This document shows, in pieces, positions 1 to 5,808 of a stretch of 14,862 bases of DNA; within the stretch, counting starts at the first letter, position 1, and each line of letters opens with the position of its first letter. The stretch comes from JBGCDD01 sp045105075. GTDB lineage: Bacteria; Pseudomonadota; Alphaproteobacteria; Rhodobacterales; Rhodobacteraceae. Location of the stretch: NCBI GenBank assembly GCA_045105075.1, contig JBGCDD010000140.1:1-14862 (forward strand), given 5' to 3'. Position numbers and translations under genes: made by a program. The notes under the pieces were generated by a model that did not search any database, was not told the origin of the DNA, and was given only the letters and a program-made list of their open reading frames with translations.

Positions 1-776
1 GCAGCCGGAGCTTCGGCAGGTGCTTCTGCAACGGCCTCTTCCACCGGGGCTTCTTCCATAGCGCCCAGATCAACACCGGCAGCACCCAGTTGTGCGCTCA
101 TGCCATCCAACGCCGCGCGGCTGGCCAGATCGCAATAGAGCGAAATCGCGCGCGCCGCGTCATCGTTGCCCGGAATGATGTAATCCACACCATCTGGCGA
201 ACAGTTGGTGTCAACAATCGCAACCACGGGAATGCCCAGCTTGTTCGCCTCTGCAATCGCCAGCGCTTCTTTGCGCACGTCGATCACAAAGATCAGGTCA
301 GGCGTGCCGCCCATTTCGCGAATGCCGCCCAGCGAAGCTTCAAGCTTGCCCTGGTCGCGCTGCATGCCCAAACGCTCTTTCTTGGTCAGACCCTCGATGC
401 CGCCTTCCATGGCTTCATCAATCTGCTTGAGACGCTGGATCGACTTGGACACGGTCTGCCAGTTGGTCAGCGTGCCACCCAGCCAACGGTGGTTCATATA
501 ATATTGTGCGCACCGCTCGGCGGCGTCGGCCACGGGCTGTGCCGCCTGACGCTTGGTGCCGACGAACAGAATGCGTCCGCCCTTGGCAACAGTGTCGCGA
601 ATGGCCTGAAGCGCGAGGTCCAGCATCGGAACCGTTTGCGTCAGATCCATAATGTGAATGCCGTTGCGAGCGCCATAGATGAACGGACCCATACGGGGGT
701 TCCAACGCTGCGTCTGGTGACCAAAGTGAACGCCTGCCTCAAGCAGCTGGCGCATGGAGAACTCAGGAAGAGCCAT
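1..776 (-). CDS. rpsB: 30S ribosomal protein S2 (3' end off the left edge)
   Basis: Encodes small-subunit ribosomal protein S2, which binds the 30S body near S1 and is needed for translation initiation. About 258 residues are visible and no stop is reached before the left edge. The N-terminus MALPEFSMRQLLEAGVHFGH, then QRWNPRMGPFIYG and the NHRWLGGTLTNWQT region, are hallmark S2 segments, and the FVGTKRQA and IPVVAIVDTNCSP motifs follow in the normal order. The visible end is an acidic Ala/Glu/Pro-rich tail (after about residue 238) as is common in Rhodobacterales S2. The ATG at 776 is preceded by a GGAAAGG ribosome binding site. tsf is usually next downstream, which here would be outside the window. 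It is transcribed divergently from the light-harvesting operon. Confidence 0.97.
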   Translation of the reverse strand, partial: MALPEFSMRQLLEAGVHFGHQTQRWNPRMGPFIYGARNGIHIMDLTQTVPMLDLALQAIRDTVAKGGRILFVGTKRQAAQPVADAAERCAQYYMNHRWLGGTLTNWQTVSKSIQRLKQIDEAMEGGIEGLTKKERLGMQRDQGKLEASLGGIREMGGTPDLIFVIDVRKEALAIAEANKLGIPVVAIVDTNCSPDGVDYIIPGNDDAARAISLYCDLASRAALDGMSAQLGAAGVDLGAMEEAPVEEAVAEAPAEAPA

Positions 777-866
777 GCCGTTTTCCTTTCCGGTTTAGCC
801 TCGGTGGGGGTCATGACGCATGTGCGCCAACCGGCGGACCTTTGGGGATGTCTCTCCCATCAGCCC

Positions 867-914
867 AAACCCCACCTGCGGGTTTAAGTGCGCGCCTGAT
901 AGGACAAGCGCGCA
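867..914 (-). other. Two inverted repeats in the rpsB leader
   Basis: Read on the rpsB strand, GCGCGCA/TGCGCGC arms (889-895 with 908-914, 7 bp, 12-nt loop) are followed by AAACCC/GGGTTT arms (867-872 with 880-885, 6 bp, 7-nt loop). Both would lie in the 5' untranslated RNA 90-140 nt ahead of the rpsB start. S2 leaders are autoregulatory in gammaproteobacteria; a similar role here is only inference. Neither hairpin is followed by a U-tract, so they are not intrinsic terminators for rpsB. Confidence 0.35.
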
Positions 915-1145
915 GGCTTTGCAAGGGGTCTTGGCACGGCAGGTCAAAAGCAATCCCAGGTTTGGCCTTGCCGCTGTCAACCTGGGTGAGTCTTTTGCCC
1001 CAAATGCTGTGCTGCAAATTGTCTAATCGACGTATTGACGCACCCCAAAACACACCGCACCGACGTTATGAGCATTATTGTGCGTAATTCTTCACCCCGC
1101 TGAGGCCCTCTAAGCGCCCGAAAACATGCACTTTAATTCAAAACA

Positions 1146-1156
1146 ACCGCAGCGGT
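1146..1156. promoter_or_regulatory. 11-bp palindrome upstream of the puc operators
   Basis: ACCGC-A-GCGGT is a perfect inverted repeat ending 16 bp before the first PpsR-type site. It is GC-rich in an otherwise AT-rich stretch. A RegA/PrrA-type activator site is possible because such factors bind GC-rich degenerate sites upstream of puc promoters, but I cannot assign it. Confidence 0.3.
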
Positions 1157-1172
1157 GCCCGCAAAGGGGAAA

Positions 1173-1190
1173 TGTAAAGTCAAAATGACA
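1173..1190 (+). promoter_or_regulatory. PpsR/CrtJ operator, site 1
   Basis: TGT-N12-ACA with exactly 12 bases between the arms (TGTAAAGTCAAAATGACA), the consensus bound by the redox- and light-responsive repressor PpsR (CrtJ) at photosynthesis promoters of purple bacteria. It sits just upstream of the proposed puc -35 hexamer. Confidence 0.85.
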
Positions 1191-1191
1191 G

Positions 1192-1220
1192 TTGCTAATG
1201 TCAGCTTGAAATTACATAGT
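1192..1220 (+). promoter_or_regulatory. Candidate pucBAC promoter
   Basis: TTGCTA (1192-1197, 4 of 6 to the sigma-70 -35) and CATAGT (1215-1220, 4 of 6 to the -10) are separated by 17 bp and interleave with the two PpsR sites. The predicted start near 1227 gives a leader of roughly 117 nt. Hexamers are weak, as expected for an activator-dependent puc promoter; the position is supported mostly by the operators. Confidence 0.5.
1199..1216 (+). promoter_or_regulatory. PpsR/CrtJ operator, site 2
   Basis: A second perfect TGT-N12-ACA (TGTCAGCTTGAAATTACA). The gap to site 1 (bases 1191-1198) is exactly 8 bp, the spacing known to allow cooperative binding of two PpsR/CrtJ dimers on one face of the helix. 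It falls between the proposed -35 and -10 and overlaps the first two bases of the -10, a geometry that fits direct occlusion of RNA polymerase. Confidence 0.85.
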
Positions 1221-1276
1221 TTAGACAGTGTGGTGCCTCCGAGCCTTGAAAAAGATCTTTGGGCTGCGCTGTTCAC

Positions 1277-1309
1277 GGAACGTTGGGGGGTTTTGCGACC
1301 TTCCGTTCC
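1277..1309 (+). other. Hairpin in the pucB 5' leader
   Basis: GGAACG (1277-1282) pairs with CGTTCC (1304-1309), enclosing a 21-nt loop containing a G6-T4 run. It would lie in the leader RNA, with its 3' arm about 20 nt before the pucB ribosome binding site. It may stabilise the message or affect translation; this role is inferred. Confidence 0.35.
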
Positions 1310-1343
1310 AGACGTAAACGAAACCATCTGAGGAGGACTGTAC

Positions 1344-1499
1344 ATGACAGACGACCCAGACAAAGTTTGGCCAACCGGGCTTACACTCGGCGAAGCTGAA
1401 GAAATCCACAGCTACCTGATCGACGGCACACGTGTTTTCGGAGCAATCGCTCTGCTGGCACACGTCTTGGTGGCCATTTCCACGCCCTGGCTGGGCTGA
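1344..1499 (+). CDS. pucB: Light-harvesting 2 (LH2) beta polypeptide
   Basis: The 51-residue beta apoprotein of the peripheral LH2 antenna, a single-span inner-membrane protein that pairs with PucA and binds bacteriochlorophyll a and carotenoid. The sequence begins MTDDPDKVWPTGLTLGEAEE and ends ISTPWLG, closely following the Rhodobacter PucB pattern. His40, in the A-x-x-x-H context of the membrane helix (about 29-47), is the B850 ligand; His22 and Arg30 sit at the conserved membrane-entry positions linked to the B800 site. A strong GAGGAGG ribosome binding site at 1330-1336 fixes the ATG. The TGA is 12 bp before pucA, the classic puc B-A order, and PpsR-type operators lie upstream. LH1 beta (PufB) is the alternative, but the TPWLG terminus and linkage to pucC favour LH2. 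Confidence 0.96.
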   Translation: MTDDPDKVWPTGLTLGEAEEIHSYLIDGTRVFGAIALLAHVLVAISTPWLG

Positions 1500-1511
1500 A
1501 GGGAGTAAGAG

Positions 1512-1802
1512 ATGAACAATTCCAAAATGTGGCTGGTGGTTAATCCCACAGTCGGTGTTCCTCTGTTTCTCTCGGCTGTGGCCGTTGGATCCTTCGCGGT
1601 CCATGTGGCAGTGCTGTCCAACACCACCTGGGTGTCGGATTTCCTGTCGGGCAACGAGCTGGGCAGCGGTGCATCCGCCGCGCTGAACTTGGACAACCAG
1701 ACGACAACGCAACAGGCGACATTCGTGACGGATCCGCCTCTGCCTGCAGCCACAACATTGGCCGCACTCGAAGTGGGAAGCTCGCTCTCGCCAGGGCAAT
1801 AG
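1512..1802 (+). CDS. pucA: LH2 alpha polypeptide with long C-terminal extension
   Basis: The alpha apoprotein of LH2, 96 residues. Residues 1-49 align without gaps to Rhodobacter PucA: MNNSKMWLVVNPTVGVPLFL start, membrane helix about 13-36, His31 as B850 ligand, and W40 near the periplasmic face. Met1 is expected to ligate B800. At positions 44-45, where R. sphaeroides has a Tyr pair that hydrogen-bonds the B850 acetyl groups, this protein has Phe44-Leu45, the pair found in B800-820 (LH3-type) complexes. The protein then continues about 45 residues beyond the usual 50-60 residue end with a Thr/Ala/Pro-rich, lysine- and arginine-free tail that would be periplasmic. GGGAG at 1501-1505 is the ribosome binding site. 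Family assignment is secure; the spectral prediction is inference. Confidence 0.95.
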   Translation: MNNSKMWLVVNPTVGVPLFLSAVAVGSFAVHVAVLSNTTWVSDFLSGNELGSGASAALNLDNQTTTQQATFVTDPPLPAATTLAALEVGSSLSPGQ

Positions 1803-1994
1803 CACAACCCATTGGAACCGGTGTCGGGGCGCATGACTTGAAGTGCGAGTTCCTGGCCATCGCTCCGGCTCCTCCAAGACGACGGCTTCGCCACGGTATG
1901 CACCGGGCCGCCGACCAAAGCAGTGGTCCTTGCCAGACTGCCGCAAAAGGCCGTGTCACACGCTCGGCTGCTGCATAAAAAAAGGTGTGTTAGG
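1803..1994 (+). other. pucA-pucC intergenic region with small hairpins
   Basis: In Rhodobacter the pucA-pucC junction holds stem-loops that make pucBA RNA far more abundant than pucC RNA. Here only short ones are visible: CGGT/ACCG (1894-1905, 4 bp) and GACCA/TGGTC (1913-1928, 5 bp, 6-nt loop), plus CGTGT-C-ACACG (1952-1962). No U-tract follows, so these would act by RNA processing rather than intrinsic termination. An A7 run ending at 1983 precedes the pucC ribosome binding site. Confidence 0.3.
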
Positions 1995-3410
1995 ATGTTG
2001 AACTACCGCAAAGCGTTGATCGCTCGGTTGGCCCAAATGGGACCGCGCTATTTGCCGTTTGCGGATGTCGCATCAGATGAGGTGCCGCTGTCACGGCTGC
2101 TGCGCCTGTCGCTGTTTCAAGTCACGGTTGGTATGGCTCTGGTCCTGCTGGTGGGCACGCTCAACCGCGTGATGATCGTGGAACTGAATGTGTCGGCCTC
2201 GCTGGTCGGGATCATGATCGCCCTGCCCCTTGTCTTTGCCCCGTTTCGCGCTGTCATCGGCTTTCGCTCTGACACGCACCGCTCGGCCCTTGGATGGCGC
2301 CGTATCCCTTACATCTGGAAAGGCACGATGCTGCAATTTGGCGGCTTTGCGGTGATGCCTTTTGCACTGCTCGTGCTGTCGGGTTACGGCGACGCGGTTG
2401 ATGCGCCGCTGTGGATTGGCCATTGTTCTGCAGCGCTGGCCTTTTTGCTGGTGGGTGCGGGCGTGCATATGGTGCAAACCGTCGGGCTGGTGCTGGCCAC
2501 TGATCTGGTCGAAGAAGAAGACCAGCCCAAGGTGGTTGGCCTGATGTATGTCATGCTGCTTTTGGGTATGATCGTCAGCGCCTTTGTCTTTGGTGCGCTG
2601 CTTGAAAATTACAGCCCCGGCCGGCTGATCCAGGTGATCCAGGCCGCCGCTGTTTTGACCATTGTGCTGAACGGCTGCGCCTTGTGGAAGCAAGAGGCCC
2701 GCAACCGCACCCGCGCCACAACGCCGATGCCCAAACAACAATTTCGCGCCTCGTTTGCCCGCCTGATGCGCCATGCTGGTGCGGTGCGCTTGCTGGTGGT
2801 GATCGCGCTTGGCACCTTTGGCTTTGGCATGGCGGATGTGCTGCTGGAGCCTTATGGCGGCCAAGTCCTGGATCTGTCGGTGGCGCAAACCACCAAGCTG
2901 ACCGCGCTGTTGGCGCTGGGCAGTTTGTTTGGCTTTGGTCTGGCCTCGCATGTGCTGGGTGCCGGCGGCAATCCGGTGGCCATGTCATGGTACGGCGCGC
3001 TTGTCGGCGTGCCAGCGTTTTGTGCCATCATCGCCTCGGCCTATCTGAATGCGCCGCTGGTCTTTGCCGGGGCCACTGTGTTCACCGGCGTCGGCGCCGG
3101 GCTGTTCGGCCACGGCACCCTGACGGCCACAATGCGCGCCGCGCCACGCGACCAGATCGGTCTGGCCCTTGGCGCCTGGGGCGCAGTACAGGCCACAGCC
3201 GCGGGTCTTGGTGTTGCTCTGGGCGGCGTGGCACGCGATCTGATCCTGCTGTCCGGTGCGAGCGGTGCCAACAACCCCGAATTGCCCTATGTCCCCGTGT
3301 TTGGCGCCGAGGCGCTGTTCTTGCTCGCGGCCATGGCGGCTCTTTACCCGATGCTGAAAAAAACCGCGCAAACGCCCTCGCCAGACGTTTTCGCCAACAG
3401 CAAAACCTAA
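1995..3410 (+). CDS. pucC: PucC-family LH2 assembly protein (BCH2-type transporter)
   Basis: A 471-residue inner-membrane protein of the PucC/BCH2 branch of the major facilitator superfamily, required for LH2 assembly and thought to deliver or shepherd bacteriochlorophyll. About 12 hydrophobic spans are visible. Family signatures are LNRVMIVEL (56-64), the RSDTHRSALGWRRIPYIWKG block (91-110) followed by TMLQFGG, LATDLVEEEDQPKVVGLMYV (167-186) and GFGMADVLLEPYGG (276-289). The ATG at 1995 is chosen because it has an AAAGG upstream, gives the usual length (about 460-470) and starts with a typical cytoplasmic segment; an in-frame GTG at 1923 would add 24 residues without a good ribosome binding site. 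It is the third gene of the puc operon. Related paralogues (LhaA, BchG-linked) exist, but adjacency to pucBA supports PucC. Confidence 0.95.
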   Translation: MLNYRKALIARLAQMGPRYLPFADVASDEVPLSRLLRLSLFQVTVGMALVLLVGTLNRVMIVELNVSASLVGIMIALPLVFAPFRAVIGFRSDTHRSALGWRRIPYIWKGTMLQFGGFAVMPFALLVLSGYGDAVDAPLWIGHCSAALAFLLVGAGVHMVQTVGLVLATDLVEEEDQPKVVGLMYVMLLLGMIVSAFVFGALLENYSPGRLIQVIQAAAVLTIVLNGCALWKQEARNRTRATTPMPKQQFRASFARLMRHAGAVRLLVVIALGTFGFGMADVLLEPYGGQVLDLSVAQTTKLTALLALGSLFGFGLASHVLGAGGNPVAMSWYGALVGVPAFCAIIASAYLNAPLVFAGATVFTGVGAGLFGHGTLTATMRAAPRDQIGLALGAWGAVQATAAGLGVALGGVARDLILLSGASGANNPELPYVPVFGAEALFLLAAMAALYPMLKKTAQTPSPDVFANSKT

Positions 3411-3459
3411 ACCCGCTGTCCCGACCTGTTGGGGCGCACCCCGTGCACAGCGCGGGTTT
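3409..3459 (+). other. Nested stem-loop after pucC
   Basis: AAACCCGC (3409-3416) pairs with GCGGGTTT (3452-3459); after a 2-nt bulge the stem continues with TGT (3417-3419) to ACA (3447-3449). Inside is a second hairpin GGGG-CGCA-CCCC (3431-3442). It begins within the pucC stop codon and ends just before the next gene's ribosome binding site. Only three T residues follow, so it is a weak terminator at best and may be an RNA 3'-end stabiliser or partial attenuator. Confidence 0.45.
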
Positions 3460-3476
3460 CAACCAATGGAGGATCC

Positions 3477-4106
3477 ATGACAACTGTAATCTCCCGGCTC
3501 TATGCCTCAGCCGACACCGCCAAGGGCGTGCTCGCGGCGTTGACACAGGCAGGGTTGCCTGACGGCGACGTTGACCTCATCCTGCCCGGTGGCGACGCCG
3601 CGCAGACGATGAAAACCGCCCTGATCAGCAATGACAACGCCGCGGTCTATGATGACGCTCTGAGCGGCGCAAAGGCCGTTGTGGTGGCCCGCGTTGGCCT
3701 GATGCCGATGGGCGCGGCGCGCCGTGTTATCGAAATGATGGATGATCAAGCGCCGATGGCGTTGGGTCTGGCCAATGAAAACGTCTATCTGCGCCAAAAG
3801 GCCACCCCAACCCGCGAGGCCGGCAAGACAGTTATGTCTGATCATCCCCGGTTCCTCAGCTCGGATCTTCCGCGCGGTCAGGTGTCTCATGCGCGCACAA
3901 CCCAAGGGTTAGGTCTCAAGCTGGTGTCGCAGCGCAAAAAGCGCAACTCTGCCAGTTCTAATGGCGGCGGGTCATCGCGCCTGTTCTGGCCGATGCCTTT
4001 GCTGTCCGGGCGCACAGCGCGTCATTCGGTGATGGCGGGCGGGCGACACATGTCGTCAGGGTTCTGGCCGATGGCTTTGACCAGCCAAAAGCACGCGCGC
4101 CCCTGA
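3477..4106 (+). CDS. Uncharacterised puc-linked protein with two FWPM motifs
   Basis: I do not recognise a named function for this 209-residue protein. The ATG has a strong GGAGGA (3468-3473). Residues 1-100 look like a compact alpha/beta domain: ISRLYASADTAKGVLAALTQ, then DVDLILPGG and AKAVVVARVGLMPMGAARRV, loosely resembling the YflT/general-stress-17M type fold (a weak impression). The rest (about 110-209) is basic, Ser/Gly-rich and low in predicted structure, with two related motifs FWPMPLLS (170-177) and FWPMALTS (196-203). No signal peptide or membrane span is visible. It lies 66 bp after pucC on the same strand and ends 4 bp from the convergent acyltransferase gene, so it is probably the last gene of the puc transcript. 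A role in antenna assembly or regulation is only a context guess. Confidence 0.8.
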   Translation: MTTVISRLYASADTAKGVLAALTQAGLPDGDVDLILPGGDAAQTMKTALISNDNAAVYDDALSGAKAVVVARVGLMPMGAARRVIEMMDDQAPMALGLANENVYLRQKATPTREAGKTVMSDHPRFLSSDLPRGQVSHARTTQGLGLKLVSQRKKRNSASSNGGGSSRLFWPMPLLSGRTARHSVMAGGRHMSSGFWPMALTSQKHARP

Positions 4107-4110
4107 TCCG

Positions 4111-4935
4111 TCAGTCCAGCTTTTCAAGCCCGCGGCGCACTTGAATTTCCAGATGCGCCGCCAGCGCCTTGCGGTTGTCAAAGTCCGCAACGCGCACCGG
4201 CGGGTGGTAAACCACCTCGACCGACCCCTGACGCGCCGCTGCCAGCGTTTTCAACAGATGCGGCGCAAAGTCCATCTCGCCCCACCAGCCATAGAACCGC
4301 GCGCTTTGACCCTTGGGCGCTCGGTACCGCACAGTGACGGGCTGCACCCACACTGTCTCGCGCAGCTCGGGCGCAAAAAAGGCCGCAAACAACGTGGTCT
4401 TGAACGGCAACACCCGCAACCCATCGGTCGAGGTGCCCTCGGGAAAGAACAACAACCTGTGCCCGGCCAACAGCCGAGTTTGGAACAGTGCGGTTTGCTG
4501 GCGCGCCTTGGCCGGGTTGCGTTCGATGAAAACCGTGCCCGTGGCGCGGGCCAGCCAGCCAATGCCCGGCCAACTTGACACTTCGGATTTAGAGACGAAA
4601 TACAGCCGCGCCCGCGCGTTCAGCGTGAAAATATCCAGCCACGAGCCGTGATTGGCCACCAAAGCCCCGGGATGGCGCATCGCCTCACCGCGGCTGGAAA
4701 AGCCCATGCCAAGCACAAAAAACGCCGCCCGGCACACAAATTGCGTGATGTAGGGCGTGAGCGGGCGGCCCAACCCAAAGATCGGGCGTTCCAGCACGCG
4801 CACCAAAAGCAACAGCGCCAGACAGCCAAACACCAACGTGCCCAGGATCAGCCCGCGCACCACAACCCGGACCCAGCCCAACGGGGTGATCACAACCGGG
4901 TCGGCCGGGTCGTCGCTGCTCCAGGTCTGGCTCAT
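4111..4935 (-). CDS. olsA: 1-acyl-glycerol-3-phosphate / lyso-ornithine lipid O-acyltransferase (PlsC family)
   Basis: A 274-residue membrane-associated acyltransferase. A hydrophobic segment (about 24-46) precedes the catalytic domain; NHGSWLD (95-101) supplies the HX4D dyad His96/Asp101, FPEGTST (164-170) is the acceptor-phosphate-binding block and PFKTTLFAAF (177-186) follows. Its ATG overlaps the stop of the upstream olsB-like gene (ATGA), indicating translational coupling. In Rhodobacter and rhizobia the partner of OlsB is OlsA, which adds the second acyl chain to lyso-ornithine lipid, often with residual PlsC activity. The symbol rests on that pairing; by sequence alone it could be a general PlsC. 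Confidence 0.85.
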   Translation of the reverse strand: MSQTWSSDDPADPVVITPLGWVRVVVRGLILGTLVFGCLALLLLVRVLERPIFGLGRPLTPYITQFVCRAAFFVLGMGFSSRGEAMRHPGALVANHGSWLDIFTLNARARLYFVSKSEVSSWPGIGWLARATGTVFIERNPAKARQQTALFQTRLLAGHRLLFFPEGTSTDGLRVLPFKTTLFAAFFAPELRETVWVQPVTVRYRAPKGQSARFYGWWGEMDFAPHLLKTLAAARQGSVEVVYHPPVRVADFDNRKALAAHLEIQVRRGLEKLD

Positions 4936-5696
4936 CCGGCACGCTCGGTGCTGTAAAGGCGACGCTGGCGTTGGTTCATTCGCGCCGTGTCAATGACCAG
5001 ACAAACATCGGTGGTGTTGAACGCGTGGTCGATGCAGGCGCCCAGCCCGACATATCCCCCCAGACGCAAATAGGCCTTGATCAACGCCGGCGTCTGCACC
5101 ATCGCGGCCTTGCGATCCAGACGCCCTTCGGCAATCAGATCCATCGCCTGAAACTGTTCGGGCAGCGCACGCACCCGCAATTCAGGCGGCGCCAGGTGGT
5201 GATGATGCAGGAACGACAGTGGCAGCGCCAACTTGCCCACATCGGTGCCATGAAAACTGGCGACGCCAAACAGCACATCGATCTGATGCGTGTCGACATA
5301 TTGCGCCAAACCGTTCCACAGATGAAACATCGCCATGCCGCCGCGATAGTCGCGGTGCAGGCACGACCGGCCCAATTCCAGCAACCGTTTGCCCGATGCC
5401 TTGAGCGGGCCCAGATCGTATTCATCTTCTGAATAAAACTGCCCCGCCGCACGCGCCTGATCGCTGCGCAACAATCGATATCCGCCCACGGCCTGTTCCG
5501 TCGCCGTGTCATAAACCAGAAGGTGGTCAAAAAAGCGGTCAAAGCGGTCACTTTCCAGCCCGCGTTCATGATCGACCGACCCGCCCTTGGCGCCCAGTTC
5601 GCGCACAAAAACCTCATATCGCAACGCCTGAGCAGCGGTGCGTTCGGCCTCGGTCTCGGCCATTTTCACGCGAAAAGAAGGCCCGGTGGCAGGCAT
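4932..5696 (-). CDS. olsB: L-ornithine N(alpha)-acyltransferase (OlsB-type GNAT)
   Basis: A 254-residue GNAT-fold acyltransferase of the ornithine-lipid/hemolysin-like family, which would transfer a 3-hydroxyacyl group from acyl carrier protein to the alpha-amino group of ornithine, forming lyso-ornithine lipid at the inner membrane. Diagnostic stretches are LRYEVFVRELGA (25-36), ELGRSCLHRDYRGG (107-120), LFGVASFHGTD (142-152) and RLGGYVGLGACIDHAFNTTD (211-230). The ATG at 5696 has GGAG about 8 nt upstream; an in-frame TTG at 5744 would add 16 residues but lacks a clear ribosome binding site. It is first of a two-gene operon, overlapping the downstream PlsC/OlsA gene by 4 bp. Ornithine lipids replace phospholipids under phosphate limitation in this group. 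Confidence 0.9.
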   Translation of the reverse strand: MPATGPSFRVKMAETEAERTAAQALRYEVFVRELGAKGGSVDHERGLESDRFDRFFDHLLVYDTATEQAVGGYRLLRSDQARAAGQFYSEDEYDLGPLKASGKRLLELGRSCLHRDYRGGMAMFHLWNGLAQYVDTHQIDVLFGVASFHGTDVGKLALPLSFLHHHHLAPPELRVRALPEQFQAMDLIAEGRLDRKAAMVQTPALIKAYLRLGGYVGLGACIDHAFNTTDVCLVIDTARMNQRQRRLYSTERAG

Positions 5697-5787
5697 CGCA
5701 CTCCGTCTTTGCTGGCGGTGAACAGGTTCCGCGTGATAGCGCAAAAGCGCTCATGGAGGCAACACGGCTTAAAGCGGTGGCGCGTTG

Positions 5788-5803
5788 TTAACCTTTCATA
5801 AAC
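5788..5803 (-). promoter_or_regulatory. CtrA-like box upstream of olsB (tentative)
   Basis: On the minus strand TTTA-N7-TTAAC matches the CtrA consensus TTAA-N7-TTAAC at 8 of 9 positions. It lies about 92-107 nt before the olsB start, between that gene and the DUF3553 stop, and 220 bp from chpT, whose product phosphorylates CtrA. One mismatch and AT-rich surroundings make chance plausible. Confidence 0.25.
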
Positions 5804-5808
5804 CTGTT

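Larger units (their letters stand above)
777..1343. other. 567-bp divergent intergenic region between rpsB and pucB
   Basis: No convincing gene is visible here; short open frames on both strands lack family character. The left part (777 to about 980) is the minus-strand rpsB leader with two inverted repeats and TTGAC-type hexamers at 980-975 and 947-942 (minus) that could be -35 elements, though neither has a good -10. The right part (about 1140-1343) is the puc regulatory region: an 11-bp palindrome, two PpsR-type operators, a candidate promoter and a leader hairpin, each listed separately. The middle (about 1000-1140) shows only weak matches to known motifs. Confidence 0.7.

Noticed and set aside
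1025..1037. IHF-like sequence AATCGACGTATTG upstream of puc
   Set aside because: One mismatch to WATCAANNNNTTR; IHF does act at Rhodobacter puc, but a single loose match is expected by chance in this AT-rich stretch.
1079..1096. A third possible PpsR site, TGT-N12-ACC
   Set aside because: The 3' arm has a mismatch (ACC for ACA) and it lies about 77 bp from the perfect pair; too weak to list as a site.
1221..1946. Minus-strand open frame opposite pucB and pucA
   Set aside because: pucB and pucA are unmistakable on the plus strand, and this frame has a Cys/Arg/His-rich composition typical of a shadow.
1923..1994. GTG start giving a 24-residue longer PucC
   Set aside because: No good ribosome binding site, and the added residues do not resemble PucC N-termini; the ATG at 1995 gives normal length.
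2091..2951. Long open frame on the minus strand opposite pucC
   Set aside because: It is Gln/His/Arg-rich with no family character and lies wholly inside a clear pucC coding region; it reflects codon bias of the real gene.
5738..5751. AGCGC-AAAA-GCGCT hairpin upstream of olsB as a terminator
   Set aside because: The stem is only 5 bp and no T-run follows on either strand.
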